A stretch of DNA of 29,842 nucleotides from Lachnospiraceae bacterium UBA5895 (GTDB lineage: Bacteria > Bacillota > Clostridia > Lachnospirales > Lachnospiraceae), in contig DJEP01000108.1 in NCBI GenBank assembly GCA_002431915.1, positions 1 to 29,842 of the forward strand, read 5' to 3'. The notes below the pieces were generated by a model that worked only from the letters and a program-made list of their open reading frames with translations, did no database searches and was not told the origin of the DNA. Of this stretch, positions 17,401-25,267 are shown piece by piece; the first letter of the stretch is position 1, and the number at the start of each line of letters is the position of its first letter. The position numbers and the translations under genes are program-made.

Positions 17401-19195
17401 CTGGACGGTCGGAGACAATGAGGTGACAGTGGACGGAAGCTGGAGCTGGGAGAATCCGGACATCGTACCGATGGTGGATAATGAGGGCTATGTGGCTGTC
17501 TTTACACCGACGGATAATGTAAACTATAAGCCGACGACGGCAGTGGTAACACTTTCGCTCGGAAAGGCAACACCTGAGATCACGGAGAAGCCGACGGCGG
17601 CAGCGATCACCTACGGACAGACACTTGCGGAGAGCCAGCTGAGCGGAGGTGTGGGAAATGTAGCCGGAACCTTTGCATGGAAGGACGGAAGCGTGAGACC
17701 TACCGTTTCCGACGGTGATGCAACACCATACGAAGTGGTATTCACCTCGACGGACAGCAACTGGGGCAAGGCAGAGACCACAGTGACCCTTACGGTCCAC
17801 AAGGCCCCCTGCCCGTCCAATATGCCCCAGGCGAAAATGGAACCTGCCCACAGTGTGAAGACTGTCGGAGAGGTGGAATTGCCCCAGGGTTGGTACTGGG
17901 AGGAAGCTGACGCTTTGCTGGAACTGACCGATGAGACGGCGGTGACGGCAACTGCAATTTACAATGGAAGTGATAAGGGCAATTATGAGACCGAGAGCGT
18001 TGAAATTGTGCTGATCCGAAGTATTTGTGAGCACGCGCAGACAACGGTAAACGGAATGCGGGATGCGACCTGTCAGGCGGAGGGGTATACCGGAGATACC
18101 GTATGTACGGAATGCGGTGTCACGCTGTTAGTGGGAACTGCGATTCCGAAGACAGAACATAGGTTTACCAGTGCTGTGACGAAGGAGGCGACGACACAGG
18201 AAGAAGGCATCCTGACCTATGTCTGTGGAGCATGTGGCTACAGCTACACCGAAGCCATCGCGAAGCTGGCACCGTCACCCGAGCCGGAGGAAGATACGAT
18301 ACCTGACGCTGCTCCGACGGAAACCCCTGCGGCAACTCAGGCTCCCACAGCAGCCCCCACGGCAACCCCGGCTCCGACAGCAGCTCCTGCAGCAAAGTCC
18401 ACAACGGCTCCCGTGACAAAGCCTGCCACGACACCGATACCGGTTCCGGCGACAGAGCCCACAGTGACACCGGTGCCGGATACGAAAATGCCGTATCTTA
18501 AGAAAGATACCGGAAAGAACAGTTGGGAACTGATCGCAGAGCAGCTGGAGAATGCACCGGACAGTGATGTTATTGATGTGGAAATGAACGGTACCACAAC
18601 GGTGCCGGGAGATATTTTTAACACCATCAAAGGCAGAGATGTGACCGTGGTGTTCCATATGGGGGACGGTATTACCTGGACGGTGAATGGCAGAGATGTC
18701 ACGGCAGCCGGGAAGAACATAGATCTCGGTGTGGTGTTCGGCGGGGAAGCCGGGAAAACGATTCCGGTGGAGATCATCAACAATGTTACCGGAGAGAGAC
18801 ATTCCGTCAACCTGACGCTTGCCTATGACGGTGAGTTTGGCTTCCGGGCGACGCTTACTGTGAATATGGATAAGAAGAATGCCGGACTCTTTGCGAACCT
18901 GTTCTATTATAACGAACAGTCCGGCGAACTGGAATTTATCTGTGCAGGTGAGATAGACAGTCAGGGAGAGGTCGGACTGACCTTCACCCATGCCTCGGAC
19001 TACACGATCATCGTCGACAGACAATCCATGGAGCCCGGCGTTGTGGAGAATCCGGTGAATCAGGCATCTGCGGAGGAGATAAGCACAGCCGGCAGTTTCC
19101 GTCCGGTCCGGGTGCTCCTCATGGCCCTGGCGGTGATCATTCTCGGAGCGGCAGGTATCCTGCTGGTGGTAGTAAGAAACAAAACGGAAAAATAA
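11468..19195 (+). CDS. Giant exported surface protein, set 1
   Basis: The product has 2575 residues. A long basic N-terminus and a hydrophobic core (WAAAFLLAGFLTGASFG) form a signal peptide, with likely cleavage after VNA. Residues of about 110-380 are glycine-rich parallel-helix repeats (TIIIEGGTVNAEGGTYSYRG, RIEITGGKVTV) like carbohydrate-binding or pectate-lyase-type folds. A second such block lies near 690-880. Ig-like and MBG-like modules follow, including ITYGQTLAESQLSGG. Near 2185-2265 is a segment with CxxC pairs (CTECG, CGACG). A Pro/Thr/Ala linker follows at about 2275-2340, then a globular domain, then a C-terminal membrane helix with basic tail (VLLMALAVIILGAAGILLVVVR). No LPxTG motif is seen. 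ATG at 11468 follows GAGGAAGAG; ATG at 11453 lacks a good site. Likely an adhesin; the ligand is unknown. Confidence 0.85.
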   Translation: MKNQTVKQHLGKQQIVENQNGNNRKRGVGGLRRAGRWAAAFLLAGFLTGASFGTPGMDRVNAAQTIQTQAAVLELDKLPLTTDNAQRLDFTINAGNVSKYNNAVLTGSFSDEDGNIARKRIVIDGTTVNLTIRDVNIDRNAWYATTAAIELINGAKLNLTLEGNNVLKGSIGGAGIGVGEDCTLTITAQSTGTLTAVGGSYYGGAAGIGANGTGAYQGKPREVIQKFGTIIIEGGTVNAEGGTYSYRGVLESSGAGIGGSGYGSEGTIIIRGGVVNAVGGTGAAGIGGGSIGHVDRIEITGGKVTVTAVGDKTNSTIQGAAIGSGYNANKKEALPCGEISITGGEITADGNIGYGTGGNEYDGGSIRIDGEAKLDVSGTISRKNINGVAYTLQLTVYDLKLVGSQTIPGTAELKNQKKTTTCTVAGASAAIGLEYFAESTLTGKQDIKVTLGEYEYQTQVDFQTGKTEYTVQIGQPLYDTRLRLDINWSWGTKTRKVTSISIMQAGKKLDSQKYYAAEKTEGSESKDYLYLQMYLPEGEQYDITAAIEGVNGGEPVTVSGQTVKDGAENVIYVLPLNVKLNDADETDNLAEVTVSGKKDIKVYYLVSKSELTDAEVQAKAEAGESTSLTLTGGTQTFSVTATEVETDVICYVIAEGSNGYSSVYRQSFHSGAMTQMEAMLYKRGETEGIAYATLDAAIAAAQKSENAGCTVRLQENILHKGTLIVKEGSFTLDINGKQLTEEDGTTLLQLDGGSLILKDSVGTGSMVGGKKKGTTVAHMIVANGGTLTIQNGNYWVQGNGMSECTIIYTAVEKTPVVKIKGGSFGNTETTCAKYGFYMLSGTLEVEGGTFGGVWNYAIKDTKATISGGEFISNLYLSQDNAKLRGGIFSSKLVVADESGTMAAEGDCTKLLEGEYGAKYKYYKKSSKGTYSNPVTEADAKTSELNDVKVVCVLQELKGSAVITVKDNGTRQPMLGDTLQCTFTADESVKVDTDKLTYKWYCVDGEETTLVRTGIGGGWRYYDEYPVTAGNLGKMLYCEVTAENYQKSICTEPTKTVTKYMLNTINTLFKQGQKPTKYYTGEPITLTEEDFAAAGVGGNNGLNLRYGIDYIVKSYEDNTEVGDYATVWIEGIGEYINSTRGTFYIKYKPMNVTPTVKGLGADGWTNCAELAAPEGYTISFSQKDGYAASIFYDKETGMDGVQPTYYLRETATGYISDAKQLADVIKVEKEAPAFTGESDGISFGLSNWKEREKPISFEIKTKSAQMAIHATDALSGIQTYYYYADRVQDTANYQALTDYQLLELERSFKEAENGRFTLDADGCYVVYAYAVDKAGNRSAVICSGGIVIDNTAPGVTVAVPEEKIKSNTAGVEFTMDEAGTLSYYYCDSSSTFELNVTPTFEELENYKAASDEHFRYGTVTVSENQMGQVQNLLLENLDINTAHAVYLVTKDEMGNVSQVKRLNFRTKKLLPVLKEAPTLTGEYGTKVSDLQMTGGSVLRTDKETVLEGTWFLATGNTGLDLVLQAGEEKTYRVIYKITSVGGLNDTYEDLECDAKVVITPKDISSFMVEDIADSAYNDAEQTPGTVVKWTDSYNTERTLTNGTDYQVSYRDNMHAGTATAVITGQGNYQGTLEKKFRITQAKNEFTAELTCDSYTYATDVTPAPVVTAKFGTVIYEYAKVPENGAPPDDSAYTVEIPEKAGDWYVRAYVPETEDYTGMLSGAVQFTIRKAEYRNGMQYGEYVSYRDWTGETVTVPGEKFFPNPPEDCGKITYSVKVDDLSNILEGTAVVDENGNLSYRLRQLTASEIETGKKQAWITYKISTENYEIVGDSGWRIEVVDWLEFQGRDEVQIDGSNELTYGQKLSALALKSGESVFYDVHGNKVEGSFAWLEPESVPAVGTTSAAYYLRHSLKESYKTYQNQIAITVVPAAPRVTAPVLAEGMTITYDQTKTIGEMVPMSNYVPAGSSAAESIWTVGSAVWTVGDNEVTVDGSWSWENPDIVPMVDNEGYVAVFTPTDNVNYKPTTAVVTLSLGKATPEITEKPTAAAITYGQTLAESQLSGGVGNVAGTFAWKDGSVRPTVSDGDATPYEVVFTSTDSNWGKAETTVTLTVHKAPCPSNMPQAKMEPAHSVKTVGEVELPQGWYWEEADALLELTDETAVTATAIYNGSDKGNYETESVEIVLIRSICEHAQTTVNGMRDATCQAEGYTGDTVCTECGVTLLVGTAIPKTEHRFTSAVTKEATTQEEGILTYVCGACGYSYTEAIAKLAPSPEPEEDTIPDAAPTETPAATQAPTAAPTATPAPTAAPAAKSTTAPVTKPATTPIPVPATEPTVTPVPDTKMPYLKKDTGKNSWELIAEQLENAPDSDVIDVEMNGTTTVPGDIFNTIKGRDVTVVFHMGDGITWTVNGRDVTAAGKNIDLGVVFGGEAGKTIPVEIINNVTGERHSVNLTLAYDGEFGFRATLTVNMDKKNAGLFANLFYYNEQSGELEFICAGEIDSQGEVGLTFTHASDYTIIVDRQSMEPGVVENPVNQASAEEISTAGSFRPVRVLLMALAVIILGAAGILLVVVRNKTEK

Positions 19196-19198
19196 ATA

Positions 19199-20500
19199 CT
19201 ACTTTTGGATTACAACATCGATGGTAAAACGATCGGCGGTGTGGGAGAATTTAGCCATGCCGCCGTATTTTTCTGCCACGGTGGCAATGGAGGTCAGGCC
19301 GATGCCGGAGCCTTCCTTATGTGTGGAGAGGTAGGCACCGCCCTTCTGCTTTACAACACCGTCAAAGCCGTTTACGGAGATGATGTAGAGACAGCTTTGA
19401 CGGATCTGGATCGTCAGATTGTGATACCTTTTATCCGGCGGAAGGGTCTGGCAGCCATAATATACATTTTCCAACAGGTTGCCGAGAAGAGCACAGAGCT
19501 CGGTATCTGTGATCCTGAGGTTCTGCGGAAGACTGATCTTCCAGCTGCGGCGGATGCCGTCAGTATCCATTTTTGCTCCATAGTAATTCAGCAGGGCGTT
19601 GACCGGGATGTTCAGACAATAGGTCGTCAGTGACTCCGGGAGGGAAGAAATATATTCCGACAGATGGCCGGACAGAGCATCATACTCCCCATTCTGTATC
19701 ATCTGGGCAATGCTTAATAGCTGTTGGCGGAAATCATGGCGCTGTCTGGAGGATTCCGTAATGTAGCGCTGCTGGGCGAGATAATGGCTCTCCTGCATCT
19801 CGAAGAACCGGATGCGTTCCCTGTCCTGCGAACTCCGGCGGAGTTCCACGGTCATCATATAGAAGATCACATAGATGACATTGAACAGGAAAAAGGAAAG
19901 GACTATGTAAAAAAGGTACATCAGGTATACCCGGTTGACATGCATGGTTTCATATTTTTGCGGCATCATCAGGATATTGATCAGAATGAAAGTCAGCGGA
20001 ACCGGAAGGGATACCGCCCACACTCTGGGGGATTCCATGAAATCCACGAAATCTCCGAGAAAACGGTAGAAAAACCAGGCATATAACAGCAGAAACAGGA
20101 CACTTATGGCCAGCTGGATACCGCTTACAAGGGGACAATGGGACAGAGTCCCTTCCCACGGATGTACCTGGCAGTCGATGGCAAGGGCGATGAGCGCCGG
20201 GAAGGACATCAGAGCCATGACCAGCAGAAAGATGGACGCACTTGTGAAGATATGTATCCTGAGCACCCTATGATAACATAGGAAAAGGATTGCCACCACC
20301 GGCAGAAGGACGTAATTGGTGGGGAGATCGGCGAGGGTGACAAGGGCAGCGCAGAGCGGTATCAGCAAAACAAACACCCCGCCCGCCATAAGGGACAGCT
20401 TCCGAACGGAGATGCGCAGCTGGTTCCTCACGGGAAGCAGGCACAACACAGCGGACGGAAGCAGTATCGCAAATGCAAAAATTTCAGATAAATAATTCAT
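19199..20500 (-). CDS. AgrC-like sensor histidine kinase, set 1
   Basis: The 433-residue product has about seven membrane segments in its first half and a cytoplasmic GHKL-type kinase half. The phosphorylation motif is RHDFRQQLLSIAQ. The ATP-binding domain shows the N box (LLGNLLENVYYGC) and the G box (GSGIGLTSIATVAEKYGG). It belongs to the AgrC-like family that pairs with LytTR regulators and usually senses peptides, but no peptide or processing gene is seen nearby. Its gene follows the regulator gene. ATG at 20500 lies 10 bases after AAAGGA; a TTG at 20509, overlapping the regulator stop, is possible. It ends three bases from the surface-protein stop, tail to tail. Confidence 0.88.
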   Translation of the reverse strand: MNYLSEIFAFAILLPSAVLCLLPVRNQLRISVRKLSLMAGGVFVLLIPLCAALVTLADLPTNYVLLPVVAILFLCYHRVLRIHIFTSASIFLLVMALMSFPALIALAIDCQVHPWEGTLSHCPLVSGIQLAISVLFLLLYAWFFYRFLGDFVDFMESPRVWAVSLPVPLTFILINILMMPQKYETMHVNRVYLMYLFYIVLSFFLFNVIYVIFYMMTVELRRSSQDRERIRFFEMQESHYLAQQRYITESSRQRHDFRQQLLSIAQMIQNGEYDALSGHLSEYISSLPESLTTYCLNIPVNALLNYYGAKMDTDGIRRSWKISLPQNLRITDTELCALLGNLLENVYYGCQTLPPDKRYHNLTIQIRQSCLYIISVNGFDGVVKQKGGAYLSTHKEGSGIGLTSIATVAEKYGGMAKFSHTADRFTIDVVIQK

Positions 20501-20505
20501 GGGAT

Positions 20506-21243
20506 TCAATTCCTTTCGGGCATGGAGTTATGAAATTTTGTAAAATTGTAATTGTGCCAGGTCTGGATCAGCTGATGCAGCTTTCGCTGTGTCACCGGAA
20601 CACTCAGATCGTTTTGCAAAAGACAGCTGTTGCCCTGAAAACCGGTGATATGATCCATGTTGACCAGGATCCCGCGGCTGACTAGCAGAAAGCGCCCGTC
20701 TTCCGTAAGCGGCTTTGTAAAGACGGAAAATGCAGAGTAAACAGTATATTCCCTGCCGGAAGTGCACTGCACCACCGTGGAATGTCCACAGGAGGATAAA
20801 CAGGCGATTTCGCTGTAGAAGAGCCGGATGTCCAGCCCGTTGGAGGAGAAGGACAGGTAATCCTCGGGCTTCGGGAGAAGTGCCAGGGAATCTGTCAGGC
20901 AGGTATAAAATTTATTTCTGTCCAGTGGTTTTTCCATGTAATCGAAGGCATGGACGGAAAAGGCCTGCCCCATATGCTCCCCGCTGGAGGTGAGGAAGAT
21001 CAGCAGGGAACGGCTGTCGGATTCCCGCATTTTCCTGGCGGTGTCGATTCCGCTCATGCCGCCCATGTAAATATCCATAAACACAATGTCATAGGTATAG
21101 GGAACAAACGCGGAGAGAAATGCCTCGCCGCTGTCGAACATATCTACTTCAAATTCCGTATGCATTTCCTCGGCGAAGGAAGAGAACAGTCTGCCGGCCG
21201 TCTCCCTCTCCGTCGCCGCATCATCCACCAGTGCAAATCGCAT
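20506..21243 (-). CDS. LytTR response regulator, set 1
   Basis: The 245-residue product has an N-terminal receiver (MRFALVDDAATERE, phosphoacceptor in DIVFMDIYMGGMSGID, conserved Lys in FDYMEKPLD) and a C-terminal LytTR DNA-binding domain (FLLVSRGILVNMDHITGF, CLLQNDLSVPVTQRK). LytTR proteins bind spaced direct repeats; two such pairs lie before the two surface-protein genes. The start at 21243 follows GAGGAG. It is the first gene of the operon with the kinase. One half of a repeat pair overlaps its promoter, so it may control itself. Confidence 0.92.
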   Translation of the reverse strand: MRFALVDDAATERETAGRLFSSFAEEMHTEFEVDMFDSGEAFLSAFVPYTYDIVFMDIYMGGMSGIDTARKMRESDSRSLLIFLTSSGEHMGQAFSVHAFDYMEKPLDRNKFYTCLTDSLALLPKPEDYLSFSSNGLDIRLFYSEIACLSSCGHSTVVQCTSGREYTVYSAFSVFTKPLTEDGRFLLVSRGILVNMDHITGFQGNSCLLQNDLSVPVTQRKLHQLIQTWHNYNFTKFHNSMPERN

Positions 21244-21267
21244 CAGATTCAACGCTCCTCTTCTGTA

Positions 21268-21284
21268 CGGGAACACCGTTCCCG
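21268..21284 (-). promoter_or_regulatory. Hairpin in the leader of the regulator operon
   Basis: CGGGAAC and GTTCCCG form a perfect 7-bp stem with a 3-base loop, lying between the -10 and the ribosome binding site of the set 1 regulator. It could be an RNA hairpin or a protein-binding palindrome. Confidence 0.45.
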
Positions 21285-21294
21285 GTTTATGGAT

Positions 21295-21323
21295 AGTATA
21301 GCACAAATCCTTCCCAATGTCAT
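21295..21323 (-). promoter_or_regulatory. Promoter of the set 1 regulator-kinase operon
   Basis: On the minus strand ATGACA (complement of 21318-21323), a 17-base spacer and TATACT (complement of 21295-21300) with TGC as extended -10. The -35 overlaps the first direct repeat of the divergent surface-gene promoter. Confidence 0.65.
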
Positions 21324-21350
21324 TCGTGCGTAAAACTGTCGTTTCGTGCG
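21319..21350 (+). promoter_or_regulatory. Direct-repeat operator, likely LytTR site, set 2
   Basis: TTCGTGCG occurs at 21323-21330 and again at 21343-21350, 20 bp apart, each preceded by GTC (GTCA and GTCGT). The second copy ends 7 bases before the -35. It lies between the divergent set 1 regulator and set 2 surface gene. Confidence 0.65.
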
Positions 21351-21357
21351 AGCCGCC

Positions 21358-21387
21358 TTGCGCGGGGGAGACGAATCCGTATAGAAT
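21358..21387 (+). promoter_or_regulatory. Promoter of the set 2 surface gene
   Basis: TTGCGC (21358-21363), an 18-base spacer and TAGAAT (21382-21387). The layout equals that of the set 1 promoter at 10956-10985 base for base in spacing. Confidence 0.6.
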
Positions 21388-21448
21388 AGAAACAGTATAT
21401 TTACATTATTTTTAACCGAGATAGCAAAGGAAAGCGGGCAGAAAGAAT

Positions 21449-24320
21449 ATGAAGAAGCAGACCAGAGGATGGAAAAGAATCATGGCAGCAATGCTGGCGG
21501 TGCTTATCGCCGGAAGTACGGTGGAACCGTCGGTACTGACAGTGGCAGCGGCGGCACTGCCAAAAAATTCCGACGCAACACTGACGCTGTTAAATGATTG
21601 CCAGGTGGATATGACGGATTGGACGATTGGAAGTAATGTAACAGGCACGATAACACTGGATCTGGCGGGGCATGCATTGACAGTGCCGGACGATAACGAT
21701 ATTATGTTAAGCAGCGATAATTTTATTGTGATGTCTTCACGAGATGTCGGGAAACTGCAACTGCAAGGTGAAGTCTATGTTAAGGGGGACAAAACAGCGA
21801 TATTCAAGGAGAATATCGTGGTTACCGGAACTGTCAAGGCGATGGGTTATAAGACAACTGTACGCGTAGAAGGAGCCGACATTGCAAACCTGCTGATTTC
21901 AAATGGCAGCTGGGAGATTTCTTCGGGAAGCGTGGAGGAAATAAATTGGTCGGGTGCAGAACTCCTTGCCATTACCGGCGGCACCATCGGCAAACTGAAC
22001 TGCGAGTCTTATCTGAAGCGCAGCACTGCCTTCCCGGACGGCTATGGGGTGAAAGATCCGGAGACCGGAAACAGATATACCAGAGCGGAACTGGATGCGG
22101 AGGGCTTTTCGGGCAAAATGGAGGCATATTCGTGTAATGAACATGAATATGTGGAAGGGTACTGCAAATACTGCAATGCACTAATCGCGGATTGCAGACA
22201 TACCGGTCTGGATCAGACCACCGGGGTCTGTGGGAACTGCGGCTTGCAGGTTCTGGCAGCCATCCGGTCGGAGGAGGAAGCCGTTTACTGTGTGTCGTGG
22301 GAAGCATGCACTGGAGGGTACCTGGAGCGTCACGGACAGCAATGCAGAGGAGCATCCCTTTCCGGGCACAACCGCAGAGTATGAGCTGACCTTTACACCT
22401 GCAGACAGTGCCTTTGACAGTGTGACCGTAAAGGTAACGCCGCAGGTGGAAAAGAGATACCTTTATGTAACTGTGGCAAATCTGGAGAAGACCTATGGGC
22501 AGGAACCCCCGATGCTTGCAATAAGCGATTTAACCGTTGACTGGAGTCGGCTGGTGCCCGGGGATACCCAAGAGGAGATCCTTGCCAGTCTCACACTGGA
22601 GACAGATGTGACGACAGCCTCGATTGTAGGCGACTATGAATTTCGGATAACTACTGCAAATGAAAAGTATGATATAGCCATTGCCTACAATGACGCGGCA
22701 GCTCACGGTACGCTGACCGTGAAGCGGGCGGACACAGTGCTTACCGGAGCAGACAGCGTTACCAAAACCTATGGGGATGGTTCATTCAGACCCGATGTGA
22801 CGGCAAATCACGCAGAGGCGGCCATTCAGTACGAACTGATGGACGGAGAAGGCGTGGTAAGTGTTGCGGAAGACGGTACCGTGACGATTCTGAAAGCGGG
22901 AACGGCAAAGATCAGGGCATTCCTGCCGGAAAGTAAGAACTACAATGCGGCGGAAAAGACCATCACGATCATAGCAGACAAAAAATATCTGGCTGCTTCC
23001 AGAATAGACAAAGGCTTTTATTTTGACCGCAACCATGAGGGGGCGTTGGATATCAGAGCAATTTTACCCGAGGATTGTGGCAAGATACAAATTACCGGCG
23101 TGACAAGTCATGATAAGGTGTTGATCGACAAGGAGGACTTTGACGATACCACCGGCATGCTGCCCTATCGGATCCTGAAGAACACAGCGGATGAGAGTGC
23201 ACAGATCGAGATAGCGGTGGAGCTTGAAAATTACACAAACAGTAATATTGTCTTCCATGTTACATGGAGTTCCAAGATGGATGTGTATGTCAGGGAAGGT
23301 CAGAAGGTTGCCCTGAAGAACAGCGTTATGACCTACGGTAGCAGAATTTCCGCGTTGGAATTTGAACCGGTAGAGTTTGTGGATGCTGAGGGAAATACTG
23401 TGAAAGGTACATTGGCATGGGAAGACGAGACAATGGTACCGGATTGCAGTGTGAAAAGAGCGGCATGGAAGTTTGCACCGGCTGATGACCGGTATGCCGT
23501 ATTGACAGATTTCGTGAAAATTACGGTGGATCAGGCGACACCGAATGTAAATTCAAAGCCGGCACCGGAAAAGAAGGATATTATCTATGATCCGGCACAG
23601 ACATTGGCGGATCTAAATCTCTCGAAGGGAAGCCTGTCATGGACGGTTGACGGTAAGGAGGAAACGGTGCCCGGCAGCTGGACATGGGTGAATCCCAACG
23701 GGATTCCGGTGGCCGGAATCAACAGTTACGAGGCATTCTTTCAGCCGGAGGACAATAATTATAGGTCCTTCACCATGAGGATCGATGTGACGGTGGCAAA
23801 GGCGAAGCCCTATATGGAGACCGTTCCCACGGCGGCAGAGATCACCTATGGGGACAGACTCGGAATGTCCGGACTGACCGGCGGAAAGGCTGTGTATGGC
23901 GACGGTAAGGGGAATGCTTCTTCGCTGACCGGAGGGGATGCGGAGGTGACAGGTAGCTTTGGATGGAATACACCGGACGTCAAGCCTGCCGTGACTGACA
24001 GCAATGCGACAGAATATGAGGTAGTGTTTATACCTGAGGATACTGACAATTATGAACCGGTAACAATGAAGACGAAGCTGACGGTGAACAAGGCAGAGAA
24101 CGCGCCGGATATGCCGGGTGATACCATGAATGTGGCATTTGACTGTAAGAAGGTGTCGGATGTGGCACTGGACAGGGAAAACTGTGCAATTCCCCGGTGC
24201 CGTTCGGCGATCGTGGCAATGGAAGAAAGTCCGATGCCGGAACCGTTTTTGCGGGTGGAGAGGTACACCCCGTTTTCCTTTTTTATCTGCCCGTCAAAAC
24301 GGTTGGAGGACACGATGTAA
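21449..24320 (+). pseudogene. Surface protein, set 2, frameshifted and 3'-truncated
   Basis: The gene starts with a signal peptide (MAAMLAVLIAGSTVEPSVLTVAAAA), then strand-rich repeats (TGTITLDLAGHALTV), then a CxxC segment at about 22110-22245 (CKYC, CGNCG). Reading must change frame once between about 22275 and 22315: the first frame ends at 22384, while the homologous protein continues in another frame with ALEGTWSVTD. Ig-like and MBG-like modules like those of the 2575-residue protein follow (ITYGDRLGMSGLTGG). Similarity ends near 24178, inside a module; the remaining codons to 24320 are antisense to the kinase gene. The CxxC block near the C-terminus of its paralogue, the linker and the membrane anchor are missing, so even without the frameshift the product would not be anchored. 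Confidence 0.75.
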
Positions 24321-25267
24321 AGGCTCGTCTCATGCTTCACACAGACTGTCAGTTCGTGGTAGCGGTCCTGTGGCGGTACCCTCTGGCATCCCTGCCATAC
24401 ATTTTCCAGAATATTTCCCAGAAGAGAGCACAGCTCCATATCCGTAATTGTAAAATTCATCTCCGATGGGAGGCTGATTTTCCAGTTCCGCCGGATCTGT
24501 GCATCATCCATAAGGGAAGCATAGTAGGTAAAAAGGGCGTTTAACGGAAGATTGGTGCAATAATGCACAGGCTGTCTGGGAAGCTCTTCCACACATCCCA
24601 GAAGATGCTCCGTCAACTGTTTATAATTTCCGGCTGCCGCCATTTCTGCCAGACTGTGAAGCTGCTGCCGGGAGTCGTGGCGAAGTCTTGCGGATTCCGC
24701 GATGTACTGCTGCTGTGCATGATACTGGCTTTCCTGCATCTCCAGAAAGCGGATCCGCTCTGTATTCTCCGCATTGCGGATCAGATTCAATGCCACCTGA
24801 TAAAAGATAATATAGATAGTAAGAATCAGGATCAGTGCCAGGAAATGGTAGCCAATGTAAAAGGAGAAGACCCGGTTTACATGCATGGTCTCATAGCATT
24901 TGGGCTGGATAATCACATTCATACAGGTAAAGATCAGGGGGATCGGAATGGTGGTCAGCCACCCGTTGGCGATGATACAGGAATCTGCCAGATATGCTGT
25001 GGGGTGCACCCGGGAGTCAATGGCAACGGCAATATTTGCGGGAAAAGACATCAATGCAATGTCAAAAAGATAGATGGGGAGATCCACGCTTACAGGTACT
25101 GTAGACACCTTGTGATAGCACAGATACAGTACCGCCATTACCGGGAAAAGTATGTAATTTACGGGAATCCCGGTCATTGTCACGATCCATCCGCAGAAAA
25201 GAATCAGGAATCCCAGCGCCAGAACTGTCAGTCCTGCAAACTGTAAAATTTCAGAGAGAAAAGTCAT
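24050..25267 (-). CDS. AgrC-like sensor kinase, set 2, shortened
   Basis: This is a paralogue of the kinase at 19199-20500, with RHDSRQQLHSLAEM, the N box (LLGNILENVWQGC) and the G box (GSGIGLSSIATIAE). Compared with it, about 23 residues are missing near the first membrane segments and 33 more around the fifth, all in frame, leaving about five membrane segments. True similarity stops at GIAQF near 24179. The last strand of the ATPase domain (about 15 residues) is gone, and 43 unrelated residues are read from the opposite strand of the surface gene up to a chance stop. The ATG overlaps the regulator stop (ATGA). Activity is doubtful. Confidence 0.75.
   Translation of the reverse strand: MTFLSEILQFAGLTVLALGFLILFCGWIVTMTGIPVNYILFPVMAVLYLCYHKVSTVPVSVDLPIYLFDIALMSFPANIAVAIDSRVHPTAYLADSCIIANGWLTTIPIPLIFTCMNVIIQPKCYETMHVNRVFSFYIGYHFLALILILTIYIIFYQVALNLIRNAENTERIRFLEMQESQYHAQQQYIAESARLRHDSRQQLHSLAEMAAAGNYKQLTEHLLGCVEELPRQPVHYCTNLPLNALFTYYASLMDDAQIRRNWKISLPSEMNFTITDMELCSLLGNILENVWQGCQRVPPQDRYHELTVCVKHETSLYIVSSNRFDGQIKKENGVYLSTRKNGSGIGLSSIATIAERHRGIAQFSLSSATSDTFLQSNATFMVSPGISGAFSALFTVSFVFIVTGS

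Noticed and set aside
11900..18800. Long open frames on the minus strand inside the giant surface-protein gene
   Set aside because: They are shadows of a repetitive coding sequence, without ribosome binding sites or recognisable domains; the plus frame is continuous with a signal peptide and anchor.
19196..21448. A hidden AgrD-like peptide or AgrB-like gene next to the kinase
   Set aside because: The 3-base gap at 19196-19198 and the leader at 21244-21448 hold no peptide frame with a ribosome binding site, and no membrane protease gene is present.
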